Shown: piece by piece, positions 34,220 through 46,490 of the stretch
Layout: every line of letters starts with the position of its first letter
Numbering within the stretch: position 1 is the stretch's first letter
Program-made: the position numbers and the translations under genes
The notes under the pieces: generated by a model
The model's database searches: none
The model's input: only the letters and a program-made list of their open reading frames with translations
What the model was told of the DNA's origin: nothing
Assembly: GCF_901933205.1 (NCBI RefSeq)
Contig: NC_044574.1
Coordinates: 5,664,733-5,728,732, forward strand
Length of the DNA: 64,000 nt
Origin: Camarhynchus parvulus
Lineage: Eukaryota; Chordata; Aves; Passeriformes; Thraupidae
Direction of reading: 5' to 3'

Positions 34220-34493
34220 AGAGAGAGGAAAGCCAGCTGAGGAAAACCAGCTCTCTGGGATTCCCCCACAAAGGTGGTGACTGTGCTGCAGGCCCTTCCT
34301 TGGCGCTTCACTGGCACAATCTCCATGGTGACTTCAAAACAGCTGCCACCTGACATGGACTCCCCAGCCTGCACAATGATTTTGGCACCAGTGACAGGGA
34401 AGGGAAATTTCTGACTCCTATCACAACACCTTGCTGCAAACACATTTAAAAAGAAAACAGTTTTTGTGGGGCACCAAAGGCATCTTTGCCTTC
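34220..34493. other. Unique spacer
   Basis: Short spacer between an LTR and a CR1. No feature seen; the 143-codon minus frame crossing it also covers part of both elements. Confidence 0.5.
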
Positions 34494-34705
34494 TTACAGA
34501 ACCATTAATGTTGGAAAAGACCTCTAAGACCATCAAGTCCAACCATTAGCCAGCACCACTCTGTTCACCACTAAACCATGTTCCCAAGTGCCACATCCAC
34601 GCATTTAAAACATTTCCGGGGTGGTGGTTCCACCACTTCACTGGGCAGAAAATCTCAGTGGTTTTCCTTTTATTCCTAAACCTCATTAACAGCAGAACTT
34701 CAGCC
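34494..34705 (-). mobile_element. CR1 LINE fragment, second subfamily
   Basis: Reverse complement of a CR1 3' end of a different subfamily from most others here: ACCATTAATGTTGGAAAAGA, CCTCTAAGACCATCAAGTCC, AACCATTAGCCAGCAC, TTCACCACTAAACCATGTTC, CCAAGTGCCACATCCACGC, GGTGGTTCCACCACTTC and CTGGGCAG, with decayed CTAAACCTC...AGAACTTCAGCC at the right. The plus-oriented copy at 59178-59430 belongs to the same subfamily. Confidence 0.92.
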
Positions 34706-37108
34706 AATGTTTTGCTACACCTCCAGATGTTGTACATCCATAGGATCTGAACTGGAAGTGCTCTGGGCTCATGCAAAGGAGTCCTGTTTCTGGAAACTGC
34801 AAACATCTCTGCTCAATACAAATAAAATACAAACCGGAGACTGACTGAAGGTGAGAACCCCAAACCAGACTTTTTACAGAAATAAACTCAGTATGAGTAA
34901 GACTAAGATGTATTTCACAAGTTTTTTCTGCTTGGTTGTGAAGGTATTGCATACTATTAAAAATGAGCTGAGCACAGGTTACATTGTGTGAAAGATAAAG
35001 GCAGGTTCAAGAAGGCAACAAAAAAAAAAAAAGGAAAAACCCTTGGGTTCAGGGCTCAGTTCCTAAATGGTCAGGATTAGGTTATTTCTTTGTAAGACAT
35101 TTTGAATTCCTGTGGAGTGAAGGACAAAATACAGAAGCACAGAGCCTGGACAGTGAGTCAGATTGCATGGAAGAAATAAATCAGAAGAGGCTCTCATGGC
35201 TCAGGCCCTTTGGGGGATTAGTGGCAGAAACAGCATTTGCCATCCAGTAGAATCCAGTAGAGTACTGAAGCCAAAGCAGATGTGACAAGAGCTGAGCTAA
35301 ACATTTTGGGGGACATAAAGGGAAAAAAAATGTCCTAATAAAGCAGGAGGACTAATAATGGACTCGGGATATTTGTTCCAATTGCCCAGAACTTTGTTTG
35401 GAGCACAGCATCATCCAAAGAGACATTTATGGACTTAGGCAGCTGAATATCAGGTCTGCCTGTCATGCCTCGATCAACATAAATGGAGAAGGGAAACAAT
35501 GTGAACAAAGGATAAAAAAGAAGGATGGAGACAGCACAAGGCAGCAAACAGGACTATTATTTTACACTTTCTCCTCATATATTTTTTATTTATTTCTGTG
35601 GGATCCAGTCACAAGGCAAGAGTATATTTTGTGAGCTAGGAGATGCTATATACCTGAGAGAAGTTGCAAGGGGACAGGTGTATTCAAACACTTGGAGATA
35701 TAATTTATTATTATATATGTATGTAAACACACAGTGATACTGTGAACATACAAAAATCTGCATGTTATTTGTACATGTATATATAAAAATCAAAGAAAAG
35801 TTTGAGTGGTAATAAATACATATACACAAATATCTCAATTTTAGATCATTTACTTTCAACAGTCAGTGATTTCCAAAAGGCCATTTCCATGCTAGCAATG
35901 TAGCCTTTTCTTTGGAGTGCAGCAAGTTAGACAGGAGAATAAAAGTTCAATTAAGAGCCTGCTTGCCTGTGACTGATAATGGTTTTGACATTTGCAGAGT
36001 CTCCTGACAACAATGCCAGAGCAAAGTAGGGAAAAGGAAATCAAAGAACAAGTTCTTTGCAGATGGAGATGAGAGGGTTCAAACATCTGAGGCTTTGCAC
36101 TCGTGGCCTCAGAAATAACCTTTCCCACCACACAAGGCTGTGTCAAACATTTCAGCTGTTCAAGGAAAGGCGTTGAACTTTCTGAATAAATTCAGCAGCT
36201 TTGAGGGGCCCTTGCTGGAAGGTGTTAAAGAAAGAGAAATGTTTATTTTACTAATGGCCTGATCACCACCACTGCCTCACACAGGGAGGGAGAGGAAGGA
36301 AATGACCAGCTGATCACAAACCTAAACTTTGCTTTTGATCTTGTCAAGTAAAGTAGCATCCTTCTGATCTAAGATCCAAAAGGTGAATTCCCAGAGGCCA
36401 GGCTGGGGTTCCCAGCGCTCCAGGCATCAAAGATGCCTCATCTCAACTCTTGACTGGGGCATGGGGGTCTGATGCCACCTGCTCTCGTCTGTGAGAGTAA
36501 ACACAGCTGCAGTTTCAGGAATAGTTAAGATGAAATAAAGTTCAGTGGCTCTGCCTGCCTGGGATCAAACCAGCGCTGCGTTTGATCTGGCTGCCCCATT
36601 TGCTTCTGCAAATGCCTTGACTGAAAAATTTCACATTTGCCAGAGAATGTCCAAACCTCAGCCACCAGCCTTTGAGAAAATCTGAAGTTTTAGTGCCTCC
36701 TTTGCACACCCCTACAGAGAGATGACATGAAATGCATTTCAATTTGCACTAATTTTAGTGAGAGGAGAGTTAAGAAAGGTTATTTTAAAACTCATCTTAA
36801 TGGATCAGAAGAAACCAGAATTAGAGCCCCTTCCTTATCCAGATTCCTGATTCCTGAGCCAACACAAACCCATTGCTCCAGCTGATGGCTGAGGTAGGCA
36901 CAGAGCAGCAAGGAGTGAAGACTGTGTGGGAAGAGTGATCAAATGATCTTCTGAATCACAGAAAATTGTCCTGATGCATCATGGCAGGGCTCCAGCTGGT
37001 TTAACCTGACCACTGTGACAGGATGGAGTCCAGGCTGCCTTAGATGTGAGTGCCACCCCATCCCTGGGAAGTGTGCCATTCCCTGGGGGTGCATCACCCT
37101 TCCTGGCA
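34706..37108. other. Unique non-coding stretch
   Basis: About 2.4 kb, no gene or named transposon. A 13-base A run lies near 35021-35033. The 35690-35830 part is AT-rich with ATATATGTATGTAAACAC-like text. Confidence 0.55.
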
Positions 37109-37526
37109 GTATTTAGAGGTACCCTGTTGTCAGAACCCAGGAAATTCCTCTGGCTGCCCTGGAGGACTCAAGCCCCTGCCAGGGGGCTCAGACACCTTGG
37201 CACAGAGCCCAAGACCCCTGTGCCTTTGATTTTGACCCATGGAAAAAATTACCAACCTTGTATGAGGATTTACAAGCCACGGAAGTTTAGGTAGAATGAT
37301 AGTTAGTTTGTCACAGGGTGAAAAGTAGAATTTTGGGGTTTTAGAATGGGGATTTGGAGTCCCAAGAATGGAGGAATTTGGGTGTGCCTTCTCCTTCTTC
37401 TTTCTTCTTCTTGGCCTCCATCTTCTGAGTGATGTTGGCACTTTTGGATTGGTTTAAAGCAGAAACACACTGTCTAACATAGGTGATAGGTATTGGAAAA
37501 TTAAATAAAGTACATGTAGTTTTTAG

Positions 37527-37535
37527 TATAAAAAG
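37527..37535 (+). promoter_or_regulatory. TATA box of LTR A
   Basis: TATAAAAAG about 400 bp into the LTR, about 100 bp before AATAAA, at the position expected for the U3 promoter. The same site is conserved in antisense in the other three copies (TCTTTTTATAC or TCTTTTTGTAC). Present activity cannot be inferred. Confidence 0.7.
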
Positions 37536-37627
37536 ATAACACTGCCCTGAAGATGGTCAGTGTGCCTCAACCTGACCCGCTGGACAGACCTCAGTGGGTC
37601 AGAGAAAGAATGTTATAGATAAGAGAA

Positions 37628-37633
37628 AATAAA
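37628..37633 (+). terminator. Polyadenylation signal of LTR A
   Basis: AATAAA in GAAAATAAACAATCC, downstream of the TATA box, as expected for the R region. The equivalent in the reverse copies is TTTATTGT. Confidence 0.75.
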
Positions 37634-39059
37634 CAATCCTGAAACCAGAACAGAAGAATCCTGACTCCTTCTTCGGCTTCCAGGCTGGGAAAAGAGACTC
37701 TCTAACACATCTCGGGGTCATCCTGACCACAGAGACTCTGAGACCCTGTCGGCTCACTGATGTGTTTAGAGTATTTAGAGGTACCCTGTTGGCTCACTGA
37801 TGTCTCTCTAATCCCCTGGGCCCCACGTAGCCTCTGGTGCCTCTCTGCTCCCCAGAGCCTGTGGGGTGCATGAGCTCACCCCTTCCCACAGCAGGCACTT
37901 GAAGCTGAGACTCTGCCACTGTCAATGGTGTCCCAAGCCATATTTCAGCAAGGTGAGTGTCCTTATATCCAGGCAGCAGGGTTTATTCCACCTCTGAAAC
38001 TTTATGAGGGCTCCTGGTTTCTAGCTGTGATGTTTGCCTGGAGTGTGCTGTGGCTGGTAAGCAAGGAGAGGGGACCTGCTGCTGCAACATGTCAGAGAGA
38101 TTTACCATTAGCTCAAGAGCTCCAGGCTTGTGGGTTTGGATGTGAAGAGCCAGGCTTCCAGTCTCAGAGGCACAGGGCATGGCTATTTTGCTGTTTATAG
38201 CTCGTTAATTTATTACCCTGAGCCTGCATGGAGGGTACTTCTCCATGTCTGTCTTTCACATGACATTTTACAACGTGACACAACAGGGCAATTTTGGACA
38301 GAGAAAGTGGAGCCATCAACTTGTCAGGTCCTTTTTTAGCCAGTGGAGGGATTTTTTCATCAGCAAAAGCTGAGTGTGTCTGTAGGAGCAGGCAGTGCAT
38401 GCATGACCCCCACACGTGCATCATTCACACACCAATGTGCTTCTCCCCCTCTTCTCAACCCACAAGGATCATCCAAACCTCTGCTCAGCACTCAGCTGCA
38501 GTAATTCAAATTGCTAACACAGAGGAGAAAGGAGGGTTTTGAACAAAACCCCAGCTCCTTCAGCTGACAAAAACATGCTGTCCTGACCTCTCCTATTTGC
38601 TTCCCAGTCTTTGTCATTCAAGGCTGTCTAAAAAACACTTGAAGAGCAAGGAGAGTGAAAATGGGAGTCCTTCAACATAAGCTGGGTATTATTCTGCTGC
38701 CACTAAAAAGATTTATTCAGGGGTATTAAAGAGAGTGTCTAGTAGGGTGAAGTGTTGCCTTTGTGGAGAGGAGCTCTGCTACCAGAGGGTTGCAAAAAGA
38801 ATGGAAAACACTTGAATTTTGGTGCTAGCTCTATCCATGCTTATAGCATCTTACTTTCTTTTTTTCAAAGCAGGGATTTTCTAGGACAAATAAAATACAT
38901 AACGTCCATAACACAAACAGATACATGAAGCAGTCAGACAAGGTCCATCCTGGAAAGAAAACATGCCCAAAACAACATGTCCAGATTCCTCTACAAGCAG
39001 AAACACAAGTGTAGTCTGTTCAAAATCCGCCCACAGACGTCCTTCTTTCAAAAGAAAAA

Positions 39060-39120
39060 TAAACTTATAAACACAAAACTAAACAAAACTAAAAACTAAG
39101 TGAAACTAAACACAAAAATT
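39060..39120 (+). repeat. ACTAAA-rich low-complexity tract
   Basis: Imperfect repeats of AAACTAAAC/AAAACTAAAA over about 60 bases. Confidence 0.6.
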
Positions 39121-41764
39121 TGAGTAGAACCAAGGTGTTAAATTTGAGGATGTGCCTGTATGTGTTTATGGTTTATTTTTATTGTCATGTGCTGTTATCA
39201 AAGTAAAAATCCACATCTTGGGCAACAGCAGGTGGAATTTCTATTTTAGCACAATTTTAGCTCATTAGAAAAAAGAGAGTCCAGCTTGAAGTTTTGCAGA
39301 ACAATTTGAGAAACAAATAGAGAGGAGAGCAGCTGAAGTGGATCAGGCTATGGGCCTCTTATTGCCTATGAATGCAAACTACAAAGGGAATTACATTGAA
39401 TACTGGTAAAGTCCCACAGTTGTGCTCATTAAATGTTCACAGATGTGTCATTTTTGTGCACATTTTTGCTCTGATCTGTTTAAAGTGACTCCCATAACAC
39501 AGGATATGAGGTTTTCCATAAGAGGCTGAGTTGCTGTCCTGTTTCCACCCCTCCCTCGGTCCGACCAGAGTAACAGGAACTCTATTCTTGACTCTTACAT
39601 TGAAGTACTAAAAAGGATGTGCATTTCAAAAGGTTTCATATTCTTCTGGGAAGTGGATAAACAAACACACAGTCTTGTTACAGCAAATACTTTGTACCTA
39701 TTGGGATGTTCATCTTGCGCAAGATATTGGCAAAACGACAAAGCAGGATGAGATCATTTTCTGAAGTTGTGTCTGTCCTGGGGAATTAAAAGGAGAGAAA
39801 GAAAGAGGAAAGTTTACCTTTCTTGAAGTTTATCTCAGTACCAAAAATGAAATTTCATGGGCAATGCAAAGGTTTGCTTTGAGACAGCTGCAAGGGGACT
39901 GCAGATAGCTCAAAAGACTTCAGACAAATGTGTAGATTTTTTTTAAAAAATGACAAATTATTCTCTTCTGTCAGGGAAATATCGCTAGGCAAGAAATAAT
40001 AGGGGCCAAGTCTTTGTCAGATTGTATCTTCTCACTAGTGCATCAAGGTAGGACTGATTTGAGGAGAGAGCACCTGGTGCTGCAAAACAAAGGGAGAAGA
40101 AGAGAAAACACCACACACCTGTGGATGTTGAAAAGCCTTAACTAGAAAGAAAGGCGTGTACAGACTTTGCCATGAATGAAAGAGAGAAAAATTTAAAAAA
40201 AAAACCAAAAAACAACCAGAACTCCTGTTCAGACCCAACTTGCTGAGGTGGAAAGGGAAATTATTGTTGAAGATGGGTTTAATTTACAAATCTGGTTTGA
40301 AATCAATTTGGTGTATGTGGTAACCCCCCCTGCTCTCCCTGAGTCCCTTTTCTGTGAACACCACATCACACCAAGCTGGGAAGGGCTTTCCAGCTTTCCA
40401 ATGAAGCAGCTCACTAAAACCTGGGTGATTTCTCTTGCAGCACATGTGGTTGGAAAGAAACACCCACTGGGCTGCACCCCCAGCTGATGCAACCATGGAC
40501 CAAACGCCTGCTGTTCCCAACACCAAACCCAAAATTCTGCATTTCCTTTGGTCTCTGTTAGTCTCAGGATCCAGCTTCCATGTTCTTTGGCCCTGGAAAG
40601 CTGCATCCTCCTTTCACACTAAAGTCCACTCCCTGGAAAGCCAGAATGAGCCCAGCTCTGCATGAGCCAGTTCAGGAGCAAGCCCAGGATAATCCAACAA
40701 AACACAGCCCGTGGCACACTCCATAAAGCATCACTGTAATTTATTTGGGGTTGGAGAGATATTGACTTCTCCTATTACTCCTCTATAAATGTTTCTTACA
40801 GACGCAGATGTAATCCTGTCCCAAAAATGAGGGATGGAGGGCAGGAGGACAGGAAAAGAGAATGTGATCATGTCACCCCAGACCCAGCACATAAACATTG
40901 TACCAGGCAGAGGCAACAGGGGCTGTAATCACCTTGTTTGTCTCTCTTCATCTAAACCTTCTACTTTTTTCAGCTTGCCAAATCTTCTCAAACAAAATGA
41001 AAAGCAAAAATTCCCTGGGTGGATCTTACAAAGCCAGTTAGTGCCAGTTAGTGATACCCTGCAGATCTCCTACTCTGCAGATTTCCTCCTGGGTTCATAC
41101 CCATAGGCAGGAATGCTCAAGGAAAAGAAAAGCAAAAAAGCAAATCATAAATAGCAAATTCAGGAGAACAAATCTCAAAAGTCACTTTTGCAGTAAATGT
41201 CTGTGCGTGTCAGAAAACATTCTCACAGGAAACATCACTGAATAATTTTTCATGATGAGGAAAATATTTTTAAAAAAATCAAAAAAGGAAAATCTGCTTA
41301 CAAATAAATGCATGAAACCTGAGATAAATTCCTGCAAATAAGTTTTCAAGGTTGGTTGAAGTTGCTAATGGCTACATTTGTCCAGCCTTTAAAAATTTTG
41401 CTCAGGCATCATTGATATTAGATGATCTCTTGTAGTGAGAGTGCAGAAAACTCCTGAAATCCTTGTCAAATCACTTTCATCCATCCCTGATATTAACCAT
41501 TTGAGGCATTTCCACTTCCCTGCTCTGCTTCCTGCCACCTTGGAGAAACTGTTTTGATTTTTCTTCCTTTTTCTCAGAAATTATTTCACAGCAAAGGAAA
41601 TAAAAAATGACAACAAATCCCTTAACTCAGTACCCACTAGAACATGCTCTTCCAGCTGCAGTAACAGCCTCACTCCTGGGCATTTCCTGTGAGACTGATG
41701 GCCAGCTGCCTCAATGCCCTGCAGCCTTGCTTCAAGCCATCAGCTCCCCCAGTCAATCAATCCT

Positions 41765-41812
41765 CAGAAAAAGAAGGAAAAAAAGAAAGAAAAAAGAGAG
41801 AAAAGGCTCTGG
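41765..41812 (+). repeat. Homopurine A/G tract
   Basis: Nearly uninterrupted A and G (AAAAAGAAGGAAAAAAAGAA and onward), a simple low-complexity run. Confidence 0.75.
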
Positions 41813-42114
41813 GCTTGGTTTAAGTAAATTTTAAAAAAATAAAAAAAGTGGTAGTGGAACCCCTTATGGATAAAATTATGGATCACTTCTGGTTTCTTCA
41901 TGTTCAACAGCCCAGCTCCCTCCCAGCACACCCTGGATGGCTGGTGGCCCTTCATTTGATCTTCTCCGTGTCCCTCCCCACCTGTGGGCAGCCTAAGCAT
42001 TGCCAGCCATGGGGAATAAATTTCTCCTGCTGGGTGCAGGACATGACCCACCACAGCAAGATCCAGACTTTTATAGATCATGTTTTACCTGGCACCTCCT
42101 GTCACCCTCAGCTC

Positions 42115-42302
42115 ACAGAATGGGTTGGGCTGGACATTAAAGACCATTATTTCCACCCCTCTGCCATGGACAGGGACACCCTCCACTAGCCCAGATTGCT
42201 CCAAGCCCCATCCAAGCCAGCCTTGAAGGTTTCCAGGGATGGGGCATCCACAGCTCCTCTGAACAACCTGTCCCAGAGTCTCCCCACCCTCACAGCTCCT
42301 GT
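42115..42302 (-). mobile_element. CR1 LINE fragment, 3' end
   Basis: Reverse-oriented CR1 3' terminus: CACAGAATGGGTTGGGCTGG, CATTAAAGACCATTATTTCC, CTGCCATGGACAGGGACACC, CTCCACTAGCCCAGATTGC, CCTTGAAGGTTTCCAGGGAT, GGGGCATCCACAGCTCCTCT and CTCCCCACCCTCACAG. The next listed piece probably belongs to the same insertion. Confidence 0.93.
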
Positions 42303-42349
42303 CCAGTGGGGCTGCTCTTCAGGCAGTCACTCCCAGCTGGTTTCTCCAC

Positions 42350-42512
42350 CCCAGGAATGGAGTTTTGTGCTTCCCTTTGCCAAACCTCACAGAGTTTAAT
42401 TTAGCTCTTTCTTCAAATTAATCTGGGTCCCCTCTGGGCAGCCACTCTATCATTTGTCACATCAGACTCTCCTCCTAGTTTAGTGTCATCCACAAATTAC
42501 TTGTTTTGGTAG
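42350..42512 (-). mobile_element. CR1 LINE fragment, more 5' region
   Basis: Reverse-oriented CR1 sequence from further upstream in the element: CAGGAATGGAGTTTTGTGC, TTCCCTTTGCCAAACCTCA, GGTCCCCTCTGGGCAGCCA, CTCCTCCTAGTTTAGTGTC and ATCCACAAATTACTTG. The middle of the element between this and 42115-42302 is missing, so this is either one insertion with an internal deletion or two adjacent ones. Confidence 0.75.
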
Positions 42513-45500
42513 CACAGCTAGAGTGAAGAGACCATTTAAATGCCACCCCTGGTGTGTTTGCTGGTGGTAGAGAGTTTGTGTAAATTAGAGTCCCCTGGGC
42601 TCCTTGCTGTGATGCCTGCTGACCCCATCCTGCAGCTGCCCTAATAGATTTTCCCAGAGTATTTCAATGCTGCAATATAAAACCTCATTTCAAAGTGATT
42701 CCTGAAATGAAAGTGCCTCAGCATCTGCAGCCTGAATCATCTGTGGGACTGAGCTTCCCTGCAAGCTCAGAGCCATAAAACATCCCCTGCCCCAGCTGGG
42801 AGCAGCCACGGGCTTATCCTGTGGAGAGGTTTCTCCTGGGAAGATGAAGGAGCCCACAGACCTTTTAGTGCAAGAGTTTAATAAAAAAATTAGCTTTTGG
42901 GCTCTTTTGCCAGTGAACAAGAGGCTGTTTCCCTGCTTTCTTTCTCCTTTGCAGAATGAGCTTTTTACATGAGAACAATTCACCTGCCTTTTTCTTCCCC
43001 CTGCCAGGTCTCTTTGCCAGTGAAATTGTTTCCCTCCTGGGCATAGATCACTGGCCTGACAAGGCTGCTGTTATGTTAGAAACAGGAAAATTATAACGTT
43101 GCCCTTTAGTTTTTCTCATTAATTCAGGTACAACTCGCTCCTCTCCTTCCCTTTCTGCCCCTTGAAATTCACCTGTAAGCACCTTAAAGGAAGAACTGTT
43201 CTAATCCAAGTCCAGCAGAGAGGATGCTCTCTAAAAACAACCAAACTACCAAAAAATCAGAAATAATTTCAAAGAGCATCACTGTGTTTTGGAGAGCTGC
43301 CAAAACCATGTGAATGATACATAAAAGATAAAATGTCTGACAAAATCCTCCAGTGCTGCAGCAAACAGTTCAAAGAAAAGGCATCAATGTCCAATTACCT
43401 GCCCAGGGTGCTGGACTGCAGGGAAACATCAACTTTTGGGCAACCAAAGCTCCACACAGGTACTAATTGTGGTGGGCTTACTGGTAAGAGGCAGGTTAAT
43501 TTGCTTTATCCTGCTCCCCCATGGTCACTTTGGGACCATTAACAGCACCTGAGAGACCAGGTGTGGTTCCAGCTCTCAGAGCAATGTGCCCAGCAAGGCA
43601 GGTAAAAGGAAATTTATTTACTTTAGCACCTGCTCAAGTTCAGACCATTTTCCACCTGAGGCACCATTTTGTTTCTGATCTGCACCAGAACGTACCTGCC
43701 CTGAATTTTGTTGCCTGAAAGAGAGGGGAAACACCTCCCTGCTTCAAAGCAAGTCACAGATTCATATTTTTTACTGCCATTCTCAATCAGGGCTCTTTGC
43801 CTGGGGTATCACCCTTCTCACTGTCCCCTCCTTACACCACACTGAAAAAGCACCTCCAGACAGGCTCTTCCCTCACTTGTATCTCCCTGTTCTCTTCTAC
43901 ACTGCTGCGTGGAACCAAGCATGGACAGAAAAGAGCTGGATGAGTCCAAAGTAAAGCCTTATTGAGCATTTAACTGAATTTAACTGCATTTAACTGCAAA
44001 TTCACATCTAATGGGAGACTCCATGTTCCCTTTATGCAACTCGCATACTGAGACAAGTTGCAGCTCTGGTGGGTTTCTAATGTTATTCCCTATCCTCCTT
44101 CCTACAAATCTGGCAAGATTTATGTTCCAGAATTTTATAAATTATGGGTTTGCAAGCAATTATTAAAATAATGTATTTCTATGCCTTTTTCTGAGTTCAG
44201 CTTGACCATCACTTCCTGAGCACAGTCTGAGTGACTCAGAGGGGCCAGTGATCTGAGCCCTGCCCAGCCCTGAACTCTCTGCTGACATTTCTTAATGTCA
44301 GTAAATAACAGCAACTTTTGTACATATTGCTTTTCTTTCTAGGCAATTTACTGTCTTTATTCTTTTTGGGTCTCATCCCAGACTGAGATTAAAAATGGGC
44401 CAGCTTAGGCAGGTGATTTGTTTTGTGTATGTCCGTCTGTCTCGTTGCTGAGCTTGAAGTCAGACCTGCATAAAATTTGGTGATTTGGGGCCATTGGGCT
44501 CAAAGTGCTTTCTCTGACTTTCCCAGTTTCCCTCACCACAGATCTGACTGCCACTCTCATCTTCACTTTATCTCTGATCATCAAACTTCTGTAAAGAAAG
44601 GTCAGTGACATTTCGCAGTGTTTTGAAATGATAACATCTCAGACCTGGTCAAGCTTGCATTAAAATGCTCTTTTAATGACAAATAGGCCATCTGCACCCT
44701 GTCTTTGAGTAAATCCAGGAGCCCACAGAAACTATTCCTATTGACAGCTAGAAAAATTAGCAGAGGCCAAAATCTTTCACATCTCTGCTTTTGCCCTCCC
44801 TCGGAATTACTGATTGAATGTCCCCTATTTTGAGTGAAAAGTGAAATATGGATTTTCTTTCCATCACCACCACTTGCACAGCTGCATCAGTCATTAAGCT
44901 GTCCTAAAGATCTGTTACCCAGGAACTGGATGCCAGGTATATATCATATCCTGAGGTGAATTGTGGCAAGGCATAAATTGATCATGAGGTTCATGCCTTT
45001 GAAACCCAAGTGAAAGAACATCAATTGTCATCAACTACAAGAATATAAATAGAAAAGATCAAATCAGTTCTGGCCTAAATGTGCTGTGCAATGGAAATAC
45101 ACCTTAAAAAAAAAAAAGCCAAACAAACTAAAAAATCACAAAAATCACAAGTTAGTTTGATCAGGGACAAAAAGTTATACTTTTCAAGGTAAGTCATTAA
45201 ATGAACAGAAATTTCTTAACTCAGCCTGTCCCTCCTCCATGTATTTTGTACAACTGTGTGCTGCAGCTCAGGCTTCTCTTCTATTGTCCCTGTTGAAAAG
45301 TCACTGCAGAGCTACAACCTTCTGGAGCTTAACTCCCTTCAAATATCAGGTGAAATGCAGCCACCATCCTTTCAAAGCTTTCTGCACTGCTGTCAGGTGC
45401 TTATTTTAAACTTCTCTGCCAAAGCTTCTGATGTAGTTGCAAAGTCTCTCTTATATCATTATGTCAGTATACTCTTATTCCCTTAAACTGCAGTTTTCTA

Positions 45501-46059
45501 GGTTAAATAAGCAAAGCTATCACCTATTTTTTTAACTATGTTCTCCATCACCTCTTTCAATTTTAGTTAATCCTTCTTGAATATGTGTGACTAGAACTGC
45601 ATGTTATCATTCCAAATGAGATTTTATAGCACTACATAATTTCCTGATTCTGCTGGAAATTACTTCTCTGAGATATGTACACGTCCATTTTTCTCACTGT
45701 TTTCTTGAAAGTCCATAAACATCTTAAGATCAACAAATGCAACCAGGACTTCTTTCTTCTCCATTGATGATTTCCAAGATTACAGCAGGAATTACCTTTT
45801 TTCCCTCTGAAAAAACTGAAGTATTCCTCACTATTACAGCCACACTAGAAAATCTGTATGTACCTGATGCCATCTTTTGTTTTCCTTTTTAATATATAAA
45901 TTTTGTTATTTGACAAGTGAATAATGCCAACTTTGTTAGACATACATTAGACCCACAAGTCCACATATGAGTCTTACCTGAATGTTGGAATGGAGACTAA
46001 TTAGTCTCAGGATTTAATTCATTGAATCCTTTATGCCTGCACTTAAATCTCTGATTAAT
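42513..46059. other. Unique non-coding stretch
   Basis: About 3.5 kb without gene. A 10-bp tandem triplet (ATTTAACTGM) lies at 43967-43997. An A-run lies near 45105-45116. Short frames at 43333, 43521 and 45256 have no recognisable domain. Confidence 0.55.
43967..43997. repeat. 10-bp tandem repeat, three units
   Basis: CATTTAACTG, AATTTAACTG, CATTTAACTG in tandem. Confidence 0.85.
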
Positions 46060-46490
46060 GTGCTATATTAAAAAAAGCACTAGATTCATGTTAGCTGTAA
46101 TTAGTTATGAAAACTAATACAGTTTATTAGTATTAGTTTATATAATACTAGTAAATTTGTATTGTATAAATTAATATAATTTATATAATTATAATATAGT
46201 CTATATTATATTTCTATTCTATTATTAGATTTCTATTCTATTTATTTATTATAATATATATTTATACTATAATTTATGTTTATAATATAATTTATATTTT
46301 ATTTTGATTAAATTAATATATTTCTATTTTATTTATTTATTAAAATATATTTCTACTATAATTTATAAAATTTATAATTTTCTATTTCTAGCATTTATAA
46401 ATTATATGAAATATATTAATTTATAGAATAGTTTATATAGATAAAATCATTTAAAATTTTATATAATAGTTTATAAAAGCGGAGAACTCA
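46060..46490. repeat. AT-rich island with 91-bp internal period
   Basis: About 430 bases with very little G or C. Beyond simple TA richness there is a longer period: TTCTATTCTATTTATTTATT (from 46231) recurs as TTCTATTTTATTTATTTATT (from 46322), 91 bp later, each followed by AAATATAT-like text and ACTATAATTTAT. Could act as a matrix-attachment or easily unwound region; no direct evidence. Confidence 0.85.

Larger units (their letters stand above)
37128..37743 (+). mobile_element. Solo LTR, family A
   Basis: 616-bp plus-strand solo LTR. Perfect 6-bp target-site duplication CCCTGT at 37122-37127 and 37744-37749 (an extra A is shared by chance or makes 7). Starts TGTCAGAACCCAGG, ends AGAGACTCTGAGA. 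U3 covers about 400 bp; a TATA box and an AATAAA are listed separately; R and U5 follow. A short TTCTTCTTTCTTCTTCTTGG block lies in U3. No primer-binding site or internal sequence follows, so this is the product of LTR-LTR recombination. Only plus-strand copy of family A in the window. Confidence 0.92.
37109..37803. repeat. 40-bp tandem duplication split by an LTR
   Basis: AGTATTTAGAGGTACCCTGT occurs at 37109-37127 and again just right of the LTR (about 37770-37789); the second half GGCTCACTGATG occurs at about 37751 and 37791. Removing the LTR and one target copy leaves a two-unit 40-bp tandem repeat, so the duplication existed before the LTR arrived. Confidence 0.88.
37804..42114. other. 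Unique non-coding stretch
   Basis: About 4.3 kb without supportable gene. Contains an A/C-rich tract of ACTAAACAAAACTAAAA-like units (39060-39120), a homopurine stretch (AAAAGAAGGAAAAAAAGAAA, about 41768-41804) and short duplications such as GCCAGTTAGT twice near 41033-41052. Opposing frames at 40229-40606 and 40248-40487 overlap and are featureless. Confidence 0.55.
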
